A stretch of DNA of 64,000 nt from Pseudooceanicola sp. GTDB lineage: Bacteria > Pseudomonadota > Alphaproteobacteria > Rhodobacterales > Rhodobacteraceae. The notes under the pieces were generated by a model that was not told the origin of the DNA, did not search any database, and saw nothing but the letters and a program-made list of their open reading frames with translations. Where the stretch lies: positions 372,001 to 436,000 of the forward strand of contig NZ_JARGNH010000001.1 in the NCBI RefSeq assembly GCF_029213205.1. Reading direction: 5' to 3'. Made by a program: the position numbers and the translations under genes. The stretch's first letter is position 1. Each line of letters opens with the position of its first letter. Of this stretch, positions 25,512 to 33,943 are shown in pieces.

Positions 25512-26156
25512 ATGTCTCTCTGGAACGATTTCAACGACGCGCAGTCAAATTCCAACGTCATCCCCAAAGGCACGCTGGCCAAGGTGCGCCTGACGATCCG
25601 TCCGGGCGGGTTTGATGACCCTGCCCAGGGCTGGACGGGCGGCTATGCCAAACGCGGCAATACTGGCGCCGTCTACCTCGATGCCGAATACACCGTCCTC
25701 GTCGGACAATACGCCAAGCGCAAGATTTGGTCGATGATCGGGCTCTACAGCCCCAATGGTCCCAACTGGGCCAATATGGGGCGCAGCCTGGTGCGTGGCA
25801 TCCTGAACTCCGCAAGGGGACTTTCCGACAAGGACAAATCCCCTGAAGCACAGGCTCGGCGCCGGATCAACGGCTTTGCCGATCTGGACGGGCTGGAATT
25901 TGTCGCGCGGATCGATGTCGGCACGGACACCAACGGAGATGAGAAAAACGAAATCCGCAGCGCCGTGACGCCCGATCATCGGGATTATGCGCAAGTCATG
26001 GGGGCCGCAGCTCCATCTTATGCCGCGCCTCATCCCCAGCAGGGTCATGCTCCGTCGACGCCGAACTATAGTGCGCCCACGCATCAGGCCCAGCCACAGC
26101 AGCCGCAACACGCACCGGCGCCCGGGTTTACCGGCCGCCCGAGCTGGGCTGAGTGA
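25512..26156 (+). CDS. Putative single-stranded-DNA-binding partner of the Sak4-like protein
   Basis: A 214-residue protein: a beta-rich N-terminal domain of about 150 residues (GTLAKVRLTIRPGGFDD, AVYLDAEYTVLVGQYAKRKI) followed by a proline/glutamine/histidine-rich low-complexity tail ending in RPSWAE. A folded OB-like domain plus flexible tail is the organisation of SSB proteins, and phage Sak4 genes are often followed by one. No SSB signature is visible, so the function is inference; DUF669-like proteins are an alternative. Confidence 0.5.
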   Translation: MSLWNDFNDAQSNSNVIPKGTLAKVRLTIRPGGFDDPAQGWTGGYAKRGNTGAVYLDAEYTVLVGQYAKRKIWSMIGLYSPNGPNWANMGRSLVRGILNSARGLSDKDKSPEAQARRRINGFADLDGLEFVARIDVGTDTNGDEKNEIRSAVTPDHRDYAQVMGAAAPSYAAPHPQQGHAPSTPNYSAPTHQAQPQQPQHAPAPGFTGRPSWAE

Positions 26157-26166
26157 GGCTAAACCC

Positions 26167-27864
26167 ATGCGTTTGCGTCCCCGCCAGAAACTCTTCGTCG
26201 AGCGCAGCCTTGCTGCGCTCGCCACCCGAGCCAACACGCTCGGCATCGCCCCAACCGGGGCAGGCAAAACGATTATGCTTTCGGCGGTCGCGGGCGAAAG
26301 CATCCGCGACACTGACGCCAAGGCCTGCGTACTCGCCCATCGCGACGAGTTGACGACGCAGAACCGCGAGAAGTTTGGCCGAGTGAACCCAGCGATCACA
26401 ACCTCGGTTCTGGATGCCACAACCAAGTCCTGGGGCGGTCAGGTCACCTTCGCCATGGTCCCGACGCTGACGCGCGAGGGCAACCTTGCCGCCATGCCTA
26501 AACTGGACCTTCTGGTCGTGGATGAGGCCCACCACGCGGTGGCCGACAGTTATCGCCGCATCATTGACCATGTGCGCGACGCCAACCCTGATGCCTGGAT
26601 CTTCGGTGTGACGGCCACACCGAACCGGGGCGACAAGAAGGGGCTGCGGGCGGTCTTCGACAATGTCGCCGACCAGGTTCGGCTGGGCGAGTTGATCGCC
26701 TCGGGTCACCTGGTGCCACCGCGGACCTTTGTTATCGACGTGGGCGTGCAGGACAAGCTCAAGGCCGTGCGCAAGAGCGTGTCGGACTTCGACATGGCGG
26801 AAGTGGCCGAGATCATGGACCGCGCGCCGATCACTGATGAGGTGATCCGCCATTGGCAAGAAAAGGCGGCCGGCCGCCCGACAGTCGTGTTCTGCTCCAC
26901 CGTGGCGCATGCGGCGCATGTGGCTGAGGCCTTCAATGCGGCCGGCATCCCGACGGGGCTGATCCACGGCGATCTGCCCGGCGAGGAACGGCGTAACATT
27001 CTGGCGGCCTTCGCCTCAGGCGAAATCCGGGTCATCACAAACGTGGCCGTGCTCACGGAAGGATGGGATCATCCGCCCACCTCCTGCGTCGTGCTGCTGC
27101 GCCCCAGTTCCTACAAATCAACCATGATCCAGATGGTGGGCCGGGGCCTACGCACGGTCGATCCGGCCGAGTTCCCGGGTGTGGTCAAAACCGACTGTAT
27201 CGTTTTGGATTTTGGCACCTCGAGCCTGACCCATGGCACGCTGGAGCAGGATGTCGATCTCGACGGCACTTCCGGCACCGGTGAAGCCCCGACAAAAACC
27301 TGCCCCGCATGCGCGGCGGAAATCCCGCTTGCCTGCCAGGAGTGTCCAATTTGCGGGGAAGTGCTGGTCGACGAAGAGGATGAAGCTGAAACCCACGAGA
27401 GCCCGCTCGGTGGGGCATTGTCCGGATTTGTCATGACGGAAATCGACCTCCTGAAGCGTTCGAGCTTCGAATGGGTCGATCTCTTTGGGTCGGAGGATGC
27501 GCTGATGGCAACGGGCTTCACGGCCTGGGGCGGCATCTTCTGGATGGAGGGGCTTTGGTATGCCGTTGGCGGCGGTAAGGGCGAGCCGCCCCAGCTCCTC
27601 GGTGTCGGGGAACGCGCCATCTGTCTCGCCCAGGCCGATGACTGGCTCAACGATCACGAGACCGACGAAAGTGCCTTCAAGACGCGCGGTTGGCTGAACC
27701 AGCCCGCCACCGAAAAGCAGCTGCAGTACCTCACGCCCGCGGCGCGAAGCGATTTCGGCCTCACCCGCTACAAGGCCTCGGCGCTCATGACCTTCGGTTT
27801 CAACAAGCGGGCGATCCGGCAGTTGATCCTGAGTGCGGGTCCCACCGCACGGGAGGCGGCGTGA
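26167..27864 (+). CDS. SF2 DEAD/DEAH-box helicase with zinc-ribbon
   Basis: A 565-residue helicase: Walker A APTGAGKT (residues 28-35), DEAH box VVDEAH (about 117-122), motif III VTATPNR (148-154), and motif VI QMVGRGLR in the second RecA-like domain. A four-cysteine zinc ribbon (CPACAAEIP, then CQECPICGE) sits near residues 380-398, followed by an unassigned C-terminal domain. It resembles UvrB/ComFA-type phage helicases used in replication or recombination. ATG 26167 is chosen; longer in-frame sequence back to 25987 lies inside the previous gene. Confidence 0.9.
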   Translation: MRLRPRQKLFVERSLAALATRANTLGIAPTGAGKTIMLSAVAGESIRDTDAKACVLAHRDELTTQNREKFGRVNPAITTSVLDATTKSWGGQVTFAMVPTLTREGNLAAMPKLDLLVVDEAHHAVADSYRRIIDHVRDANPDAWIFGVTATPNRGDKKGLRAVFDNVADQVRLGELIASGHLVPPRTFVIDVGVQDKLKAVRKSVSDFDMAEVAEIMDRAPITDEVIRHWQEKAAGRPTVVFCSTVAHAAHVAEAFNAAGIPTGLIHGDLPGEERRNILAAFASGEIRVITNVAVLTEGWDHPPTSCVVLLRPSSYKSTMIQMVGRGLRTVDPAEFPGVVKTDCIVLDFGTSSLTHGTLEQDVDLDGTSGTGEAPTKTCPACAAEIPLACQECPICGEVLVDEEDEAETHESPLGGALSGFVMTEIDLLKRSSFEWVDLFGSEDALMATGFTAWGGIFWMEGLWYAVGGGKGEPPQLLGVGERAICLAQADDWLNDHETDESAFKTRGWLNQPATEKQLQYLTPAARSDFGLTRYKASALMTFGFNKRAIRQLILSAGPTAREAA

Positions 27865-28286
27865 TCCATGTCGCATCATCCACGCCCGCGCCCCCGCTGG
27901 CTGCTGATTGCACGGATCGCCAGCGTCTTTGGCATCCGCGGTTTCAGCCCTGCGCGATCTGCCTGCGCCCGGCACAGGGGTTCGGCTTCTTCGATCCCAA
28001 CAAGCGGCGCCCACGGGACTACCGCTGGTTCTGCTCGATGCCCTGCCAAGGGCTTTACGCAACTCGTTTCAAGAAAGGACGGATCATGATCGGCATGACC
28101 GAGGAAGAGCGGCTCGCGATCGCTCTGGTGATGAAGCGCCTCGGCCAGACCATGGAGGATATTGGCTGGCAAAAACGCCTTTGTGATCTGTCTGAGACCG
28201 ATGTGAGCGCCCTGATCGAGAACATCCTCGAGGGCTACGGTGCAGAAATGTCGCGCATCGCCAAGTCGCAGGAGGTGCCGTTTTGA
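27861..28286 (+). CDS. DUF6511-like zinc-binding phage protein
   Basis: A 141-residue protein using GTG 27861, which overlaps the helicase stop as GTGA. Two cysteine pairs, CAICLRPAQGFGFFDP and CSMPC about 20 residues later, form a probable zinc-binding site followed by a helical C-terminal domain (MTEEERLAIALVMKRLGQTM). This matches my recollection of the DUF6511 family in alphaproteobacterial phages. It is translationally coupled to both neighbours, so probably part of the replication or recombination module. Confidence 0.7.
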   Translation: MIHVASSTPAPPLAADCTDRQRLWHPRFQPCAICLRPAQGFGFFDPNKRRPRDYRWFCSMPCQGLYATRFKKGRIMIGMTEEERLAIALVMKRLGQTMEDIGWQKRLCDLSETDVSALIENILEGYGAEMSRIAKSQEVPF

Positions 28287-29053
28287 CCCTCGACTTCAAT
28301 CACAAACCCAGCTTCGCAGAACGCGTGAACGACGCCGTCGATAGCGCCCTCATCGCTGAAAACGCCACTCGGACACCACGTGACTATCTTGGCGGATCCC
28401 GCCTTGGCCATGCCTGTGAACGGGCCCTGCAGTTCGAGTTCACGGCCACGCCGAAGGACGATGGCCAGGATTTTTCAGGCCAGGTTCTGCGCATTTTCGC
28501 CATTGGTCACGAGTTGGAGGAGCTTGCCATCCGCTGGCTGCGCGGTGCGGGGTTCGATCTCTACACCCAAAAGGGCAACCGACCCGATGGCGGCCAGTTC
28601 GGGTTCGAAGTCGCGGGCGGTCGCATACGGGGCCATGTCGATGGCATAATCGCCGCTGGCCCCGAGGGCTTTGGTCTCGCCGTTCCTGCTCTCTGGGAAT
28701 GCAAGACGATGAACGCCAAGAACTGGCGTGCCTGCGTCAAGGACGGTGTTGCGAAATCAAAGCCCGTCTACGCCGCCCAGATCGCCGTCTATCAGGCCTA
28801 TATGGAGGCGCAGGTGCCGGGGATTTCCGCGAACCCGGCCGTGTTCACCGCGATCAACAAAGATACGGCTGAGCTTTACCACGAGCTTGTGCCCTTCGAT
28901 GCCGAGCTGGCGCAGCGCATGTCCGATCGCGGGGTGCGCATCCTGCGCGCCACGGATGCGGGCGAGTTGCTGCCCCGCGTCGCCGCCAATCGCGACTTCT
29001 TCGAATGCCGGTTCTGCTCCTGGGCTGAGCGCTGTTGGGGCCTGCCGACATGA
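28283..29053 (+). CDS. Cas4/RecB-like PD-(D/E)XK exonuclease
   Basis: A 256-residue nuclease with Asp120 (GHVDGII), Glu139-x-Lys141 (WECKTMN) and Gln166 followed by Tyr170 (QIAVYQAYM), i.e. PD-(D/E)XK motifs II-IV. Cys45 (GHAC) plus Cys242, Cys245 and Cys251 (ECRFCSWAERC) have the spacing C-n-C-x2-C-x5-C of the iron-sulfur cluster in Cas4 and AddB. This predicts a DNA exonuclease making ends for the Sak4-like recombinase. Coupled by ATGA overlaps on both sides. Confidence 0.88.
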   Translation: MTLDFNHKPSFAERVNDAVDSALIAENATRTPRDYLGGSRLGHACERALQFEFTATPKDDGQDFSGQVLRIFAIGHELEELAIRWLRGAGFDLYTQKGNRPDGGQFGFEVAGGRIRGHVDGIIAAGPEGFGLAVPALWECKTMNAKNWRACVKDGVAKSKPVYAAQIAVYQAYMEAQVPGISANPAVFTAINKDTAELYHELVPFDAELAQRMSDRGVRILRATDAGELLPRVAANRDFFECRFCSWAERCWGLPT

Positions 29054-31440
29054 CGGACGCCCCGAAGGACCCGCCCAAAAACGACGACACAGCGAAGGAT
29101 GCCGCAATGGCTCACGATCATGATGACCGCCCAGAGACGCCGGAGCCATCGAAGGAAAACCTTATCCATTTCAACCCATGGCGGGATTTCAATGACGCGA
29201 CGCCCATGGAGGATGTGTTTGGCGACGAGCCAGATCCAGAACAGATCGGCCAGTTCATGGAGGTGGTCTTTGGCTATTGCGACGGGCTGATCCCGGTCCG
29301 GAGCTTCATCGACAAGGGCCAGGGCATCGATGGCCGCCCCCATAACATCTGGATCAAGGCCAGCGGTGCTGTCACCGAAAAGATGGCGACCTTTGCCAAT
29401 TGGGCCTCGCGCGAGGGCGCCGCGGTCTATGTGATCCCTGGCACTGTTGCCACCAGCGGCCAGGCCAAGGCGGCCGACATCCTGCAAATGCAGACTGTGG
29501 TGGTCGACATCGACACAGGTGATATCGCCGCCAAGCGTGCCCACCTGGAGCGACACCTCGGCCCGCCGACAATGGTCGTGGAAAGCGGTGGCATCACGCC
29601 AGAGGGCCAGCGCAAGGCCCATGTCTGGTGGAAACTCACGGAGCCCGCCGAAGGCAGTGACATTGCGCGCGTGACGCGCCTGCGGGGCGATATTGCCGCC
29701 AAGGTCGGGGGCGACATGCATTTCCGCTCCGCCCACCAGCCGATCCGGGTGGCAGGCTCGGTCTATTACAAAAACAGCCTGAAGACCCAGGTTCAGATCG
29801 TGGAGTTAAACGCTGACCGCGAGCGCGATCTGGCCGAGTTCATCGAGGCCGTGGCCGACATGCCACCCGCCCCGGGCGTGAATCTCGCGCCGGACTTCAC
29901 CACGCCGGACAAACCACGTACCGATGAGGTGCTGGTCACGCCGGTGCGCGAGGGCGGTCAGGATGACTGGTCGCGCTTCGAGGGCGCCTCAGCCGCCATC
30001 GGTTACTTCATTCGCATGGTGCACGACGGCCGCCTCTCGAAGGATGAGGGTTGGGAGGCGATCTGCGGCTACAACGCGGCGATGCTGCGCCCCCAGTGGC
30101 CGGTGGAACGGCTCAAGCGCGAGTCCGAACGCCTCTGGGCCCTCCATGTCGAAAAGCATGGCCCTCCTGTCATCAGGCTCGACAGCGCAGCACCTGCCCC
30201 TGACGAAATGCCCACCTTCACCCTTGGCGCGCTCTTGGATGACACGAGCCCCATGCCGGCGGATATCATCGCGCCGCGCGTACTGACGCCTGGCGGGCTC
30301 TTGGTGCTGGGCGGCGCACCCAAGGTGGGCAAGAGTGACCTGCTGATCTCCTGGCTCGTGCACATGGCCGCTGGCCAGCCCTTCCTCGGCTTCACGCCGC
30401 CGCGGGCGCTGCGCATCTTCTATCTGCAGGCGGAGATCCAGTATCATTACCTGCGCGAGCGGATGAAGCAGATCAGCCTGCCACCGAAGGTTCTGGCCGG
30501 CGCGCGAGACAATCTGGTGGCAACACCAAAGCTGAATCTTCTGCTCGATGCTGAGGGCAGTGTCCGTGTGGCCGATGCTATTCGCCGGTCCTTTTTAGAT
30601 GCGCCGGTTGACATCATTTGCATCGACCCGATCCGGAACCTCTTTGATGGCGGTCCCGAGGGCGGTGGCGAAAACGACAACAGCGCAATGATGTTTTTCC
30701 TGAAGGACCGGGTCGAGGTTCTGCGCGATCACATCAATCCGGACTGCGGTGTCATTCTCGCTCACCACACGAAGAAGCTCAGCAAACAGCAGGTGAAAGA
30801 CGACCCGTTTCTGGCGCTCTCCGGCGCCAGCGCCCTGCGTGGGTTCTACACCTCCGGCTTGATCTTGCACCGCCCCGACGAGGAAAGCCCTCAGCGCAAG
30901 CTGGAGATTGAACTGCGCAATGGTCCGGCCTTGGCCGCCAAACTGATCGACAAGGTCAAGGGCGAATGGGTTGAGATCAACCCGATGAACGAGCGGCTTG
31001 TGCGGGCTGAGATGGGCGCGAGGCAAGATGCTGAACGCGACCGAAAGCGCGACGTCATCCTGGCAATTCTCTTGGCCGAAGCCGCCAATGGCAACCTTTA
31101 TACTTCGACCCAGTTTCGCGAAAAATTTGAGAACCAGCTCGGGCTTGGTAGCCAGTCGACTATTCGTGACCGGATCAATGTGCTGACCACGAAAGGGTAC
31201 ATCCGTTTCGTGCGTGACGGCACGCCCTTTGGCCACCCAATCGTGCGCTCACGGTTCGGGTATCTCTGCGTCGAGGGCATGATTTTCGGCGGCGAGGATC
31301 GCGTCGATCCAGACACGGGCGAAGTTCTTTCGGGGACGAAACCGGTCCTGCCAAGCCACTACAAATCGCCGTCAAACGGCATCTGTCTCGAGGTCGATGA
31401 CCCCGCAGAATGGCCAATCACGGAGGATGAAAATGACTGA
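29050..31440 (+). CDS. Primase-polymerase / RepA-like helicase fusion
   Basis: A 796-residue two-part protein. The N-terminal part (about 60-270) has prim-pol features: Asp153-x-Asp155 in VVVDIDTGD and His191 in AHVWWKL, as in RepB-type primases. The C-terminal part (about 385-650) is a RecA-fold hexameric helicase with Walker A GGAPKVGKS at 421-429 and Walker B VDIICIDPI. A winged-helix-like tail follows. Such fusions start and unwind plasmid and phage origins. The ATG 29050 overlaps the exonuclease stop. The repeat field downstream may be its origin. Confidence 0.85.
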   Translation: MTDAPKDPPKNDDTAKDAAMAHDHDDRPETPEPSKENLIHFNPWRDFNDATPMEDVFGDEPDPEQIGQFMEVVFGYCDGLIPVRSFIDKGQGIDGRPHNIWIKASGAVTEKMATFANWASREGAAVYVIPGTVATSGQAKAADILQMQTVVVDIDTGDIAAKRAHLERHLGPPTMVVESGGITPEGQRKAHVWWKLTEPAEGSDIARVTRLRGDIAAKVGGDMHFRSAHQPIRVAGSVYYKNSLKTQVQIVELNADRERDLAEFIEAVADMPPAPGVNLAPDFTTPDKPRTDEVLVTPVREGGQDDWSRFEGASAAIGYFIRMVHDGRLSKDEGWEAICGYNAAMLRPQWPVERLKRESERLWALHVEKHGPPVIRLDSAAPAPDEMPTFTLGALLDDTSPMPADIIAPRVLTPGGLLVLGGAPKVGKSDLLISWLVHMAAGQPFLGFTPPRALRIFYLQAEIQYHYLRERMKQISLPPKVLAGARDNLVATPKLNLLLDAEGSVRVADAIRRSFLDAPVDIICIDPIRNLFDGGPEGGGENDNSAMMFFLKDRVEVLRDHINPDCGVILAHHTKKLSKQQVKDDPFLALSGASALRGFYTSGLILHRPDEESPQRKLEIELRNGPALAAKLIDKVKGEWVEINPMNERLVRAEMGARQDAERDRKRDVILAILLAEAANGNLYTSTQFREKFENQLGLGSQSTIRDRINVLTTKGYIRFVRDGTPFGHPIVRSRFGYLCVEGMIFGGEDRVDPDTGEVLSGTKPVLPSHYKSPSNGICLEVDDPAEWPITEDEND

Positions 31441-31458
31441 TTTTTTCACCCCTGCGCG

Positions 31459-31631
31459 TTGTTCGTCCTCAGGACAAACATGTTCGACCTCCGACGTTGT
31501 TCGTCCTGAAGTCAATAAAATCAATGGCTTGACTGAGGTCGAGGACAAACATGTCTGTCCTCTTGTTCGACCTCTGTTTGTCCTGAAAATGAAAGCAATT
31601 GCAATGAGTTACCTGAAAATGAGGACGAACA
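31459..31631. repeat. Iteron-like field of TGTTYGWCCT repeats in both orientations
   Basis: Eight close copies of a 10-base word (TGTTYG[TA]CCT) occur in 172 bases. Plus-strand copies start at 31460, 31481, 31498, 31564 and 31575; reverse copies (AGGACAAACA or AGGACGAACA) start at 31471, 31542 and 31622. A weaker copy (TGTCTGTCCT) is at 31552. The first pair makes an imperfect palindrome around 31470. The field begins 18 bases after the primase-helicase stop. Iterons beside a replication-protein gene are typical of origins; here this is inferred. Confidence 0.7.
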
Positions 31632-31651
31632 ATGGAAGCCTATATATTATA

Positions 31652-31688
31652 TATAGGGAGGCGGACCTGTCCGTCCCGCCTCCCTATA
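31652..31688. repeat. Long perfect hairpin next to an AT tract
   Basis: Arms 31652-31664 and 31676-31688 form a 13-bp perfect stem (TATAGGGAGGCGG and its complement) with an 11-base loop. It directly follows an alternating A/T tract (31641-31655) and the iteron field. No T-run follows on either side, so it is not a standard terminator. Candidate unwinding or initiation structure of an origin. Confidence 0.6.
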
Positions 31689-31752
31689 CCAAGATAATAT
31701 CCGCGCGTAGCTCTCGACTGTGGTCATTTCCGAAGCCGATCGGAGGTGCCCA

Positions 31753-32079
31753 ATGACGATCACACAACGGGTCGTGCATACAATCGACTTCGACGTGGTT
31801 CCAATGCCGGGCACTGCACTCCTGCACGAAGGGCAACGCTATGTGGTGACCGGGTCCGACCTGCACCGCCGCAAGGATGGTGAGCTCGTCCCAATCATTT
31901 ACTGGCAAAGCCACTGCGCGGAATGCGGCGCACCGTTCGAATGTTGGAGCGGCATGCGGTCTGGCACACTGAACCGCCGGTGCCGCCTGCACCACGCGCC
32001 GGGCAAGGCTGTCACTGCAGCCGGCAAGAAGCACGCTTCCAATCACCTGCGCAAATACGGCACGCGCCGGAAACGCTGA
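31753..32079 (+). CDS. Small cysteine-containing phage protein
   Basis: A 108-residue protein starting at ATG 31753 after GGAGGTGCCC. The motif CAECGAPFECWS followed by RRCRLHH suggests a zinc-binding site, and the C-terminus is strongly basic (GTRRKR), so it may bind nucleic acid. It is the first gene after the iteron and hairpin region. No family recognised. Confidence 0.6.
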   Translation: MTITQRVVHTIDFDVVPMPGTALLHEGQRYVVTGSDLHRRKDGELVPIIYWQSHCAECGAPFECWSGMRSGTLNRRCRLHHAPGKAVTAAGKKHASNHLRKYGTRRKR

Positions 32080-32169
32080 CAGACCATCCGACGACGGCGG
32101 CCCGCACCGCCAAGCACATGACCACCGTCGTCTTCCACCCGAGCAGCCCACCAGAAAAGGAGACCACCC

Positions 32170-32706
32170 ATGGCTGACCTGACTCTCGCCAGCGCCAATC
32201 CCGGCGCAACCCCGAAAATGCCGTTACCGGGAGAACCGAACCAAACGATCCTCGCCCTCGATCTGGGCACCACGACCGGCTGGGCCATCCGAGGCTTCGA
32301 CGGACTGATCACAAGCGGCACCGTCAGCTTCAAGCCGGGCCGATACGACGGCGGCGGCATGCGCTACCTGCGGTTCACCAACTGGCTGACCGAGATCGAT
32401 CGCCTGTCGGGTCCGATTGAGGCGATCTACTTCGAAGAGGTCCGTCGCCATGCCGGAACCGATGCGGCACACGTCTTTGGCGGCCTCATGGCCAGCTTGA
32501 CCAGCTGGGCTGAGTTGCGGGGCATCCCGTATCAGGGTGTCCCGGTAGGCACGATCAAGAAACACGCAACCGGAAAGGGTAACGCGCCGAAACAGGCGAT
32601 GATTGACGCTGCTCGGGCGCGTGGCTTCAACCCGACCGACGACAACGAGGCTGATGCCATCGCCATCCTGCATTGGGCAATTGAAACGAATGGAGGTTTG
32701 GCATGA
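32170..32706 (+). CDS. RuvC-like Holliday-junction resolvase
   Basis: A 178-residue RNase H-fold nuclease. Catalytic acidic positions are visible in LALDLGTTTGWAI (first Asp), YFEEV (Glu) and TDDNEADAIA (C-terminal Asp pair), the layout of RuvC and phage crossover-junction endonucleases. It should resolve recombination intermediates before packaging, complementing the upstream recombinase, nuclease and helicase genes. Ribosome site AAGGAG precedes ATG 32170. Confidence 0.85.
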   Translation: MADLTLASANPGATPKMPLPGEPNQTILALDLGTTTGWAIRGFDGLITSGTVSFKPGRYDGGGMRYLRFTNWLTEIDRLSGPIEAIYFEEVRRHAGTDAAHVFGGLMASLTSWAELRGIPYQGVPVGTIKKHATGKGNAPKQAMIDAARARGFNPTDDNEADAIAILHWAIETNGGLA

Positions 32707-33227
32707 TCGATTTCAATGCAGAATGGCGCGTAATTCCAGAATGGCCGGAATATGAAGTCTCCGAGGATGGCTATGTTCGGCGCAGGCTTGCAGGAAAGGG
32801 TACGCGCGCTGGTCGCCCGCTCAAGCCATGGAAAAACTCACAGAACCAGTATCAGTACGTTCAGCTGTGGCGAAAAAATCGAAAGAAGAGCATTCCAGTT
32901 CATCGACTTGTCGCAATGGCATTTCTCGGAAATCCACCCACGAAACGTCACGTGGTTGCCCATTGTGACGGCAGTCGTGGCGGCAACCACCCATGGAACC
33001 TGCGATGGGCGACGCAGCGCGAGAACATGGCTGATACGGTCCAGCATGGCACGCACAATCGTGGCTCAAGGAATGGGCAGTCAAAGCTCGATGAAGTCTG
33101 CGTGCTCGCAATTCGACGAATGCACGTCATGGGGATCCCACGGCGTGAAGCAGCTACCGGTTTCGGTGTATCCCGCCAAACCGTTGATGACATCATCAAC
33201 GGCAAGCGATGGGGGCATTTCCAATGA
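32703..33227 (+). CDS. HNH endonuclease with NUMOD4-like N-terminus
   Basis: A 174-residue protein: N-terminal NUMOD4-like motif (WRVIPEWPEYEVSEDGYVRR), an HNH-type core (VHRLVAMAFLG, VVAHCDGSRGGNHPWNLRWA), and a C-terminal HTH (MGIPRREAATGFGVSRQTV). This is the architecture of free-standing homing endonucleases. It overlaps the RuvC-like stop (ATGA) and the following start (ATGA), so if it is a mobile insertion it has been neatly integrated into the operon. Confidence 0.88.
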   Translation: MIDFNAEWRVIPEWPEYEVSEDGYVRRRLAGKGTRAGRPLKPWKNSQNQYQYVQLWRKNRKKSIPVHRLVAMAFLGNPPTKRHVVAHCDGSRGGNHPWNLRWATQRENMADTVQHGTHNRGSRNGQSKLDEVCVLAIRRMHVMGIPRREAATGFGVSRQTVDDIINGKRWGHFQ

Positions 33228-33436
33228 CCGGCATGCGGTTTACCCCCAAAAGTTTCGGCGGCCATCGCCGTGACCCAGAACAGGTCAAGCGCGATGGGTG
33301 GCATGACCAGCACATGCTTGCAGTCTCGCTTGACGATCATCGACTGACTTGGCCAGAACGCGAACTGGTTCGCCAGCTGGGCGAGAAGCTTTATGGCAAG
33401 CTGCCAGCCGTGAGGGAGGTGCGCCATGGCCGATGA
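33224..33436 (+). CDS. 70-residue hypothetical phage protein
   Basis: Starts at ATG 33224 overlapping the HNH stop. It is basic with a helical C-terminal half (TWPERELVRQLGEKLYGKLP) and overlaps the next gene by 11 bases. No domain recognised. The DUF6362-like gene after it is often preceded by a protein of this sort in related phages as I recall it, but that is weak. Confidence 0.5.
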   Translation: MTGMRFTPKSFGGHRRDPEQVKRDGWHDQHMLAVSLDDHRLTWPERELVRQLGEKLYGKLPAVREVRHGR

Positions 33437-33851
33437 ATGGACACGGGCGATGGTGGCCGACCGGCTGGACCTCGCGGCAGACGTCATGCGGTCCATGCCG
33501 CCTGTTCGACCGCAGGGCTATGTCAGCGCTTGGCCGGAATACGTCTCAACCTTCGCCGATCAAGTCGAGCAAGAACCGCGGATGAAAAAGCCGCTCCCAT
33601 CGCCACGGATGATCACGCAGGCCGACGAGGCGATGCTCTGGTTGCGGTGGGTCGACAAGGACATCGGCCAGATCCTCTGGGCGCGCGCTAACCGCGACGC
33701 CTGGAAGAAAATCAGCTGGCACCATGGCATCAGCCGGTCAGCTGCCAACCGGCGGCACGAGTATGGGCTGGCCGTGATCGTCTGGAGGCTCAACGGCCGG
33801 ACCGTGCCGCGCAAGCGATCCATGGAGTTCGTGATTGAGCAGACGGTGTGA
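33426..33851 (+). CDS. DUF6362-like protein with helix-turn-helix
   Basis: A 141-residue protein. The C-terminal half contains an HTH-like region (IGQILWARANRDAWKKISWH, then GISRSAANRRHEYGLAVI) resembling small terminase subunits and phage DUF6362 proteins. N-terminal 60 residues are variable. It is the last gene of the DNA-metabolism operon before the toxin-antitoxin pair. The DUF number is recalled, not checked. Confidence 0.6.
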   Translation: MADEWTRAMVADRLDLAADVMRSMPPVRPQGYVSAWPEYVSTFADQVEQEPRMKKPLPSPRMITQADEAMLWLRWVDKDIGQILWARANRDAWKKISWHHGISRSAANRRHEYGLAVIVWRLNGRTVPRKRSMEFVIEQTV

Positions 33852-33888
33852 CGCTGGGCGCCGTGCTGGGCTGGCGCGGCGCCTGACC

Positions 33889-33917
33889 TTGCATCCATCG
33901 CTCAAATTTCGTATATA
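33889..33917 (+). promoter_or_regulatory. Sigma70-type promoter for the Doc toxin-antitoxin pair
   Basis: TTGCAT (33889-33894), a 17-base spacer and TATATA (33912-33917) give a good promoter 26 bases upstream of the antitoxin ATG. A short direct repeat CGTAT (33910 and 33922) overlaps the -10 and might be an autoregulatory site. It implies that the pair can be expressed independently of the early operon. Confidence 0.6.
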
Positions 33918-33943
33918 CCGACGTATTCACGAGGAGGCCTGTC

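Noticed and set aside
27868-28089. ATG-started frame over the DUF6511-like gene
   Set aside because: The competing GTG frame at 27861 has the zinc cysteines and continues coupled to the next gene.
31459-31631. Possible CRISPR array
   Set aside because: Repeats are 10 bases long, occur in both orientations and have irregular spacing, so they do not fit repeat-spacer structure; no other array was noticed in the window.
31433-31756. Open frame of 107 codons beginning inside the primase-helicase stop
   Set aside because: It consists almost entirely of the iteron repeats and hairpin; the ATGA overlap is suggestive but repeats explain the frame.
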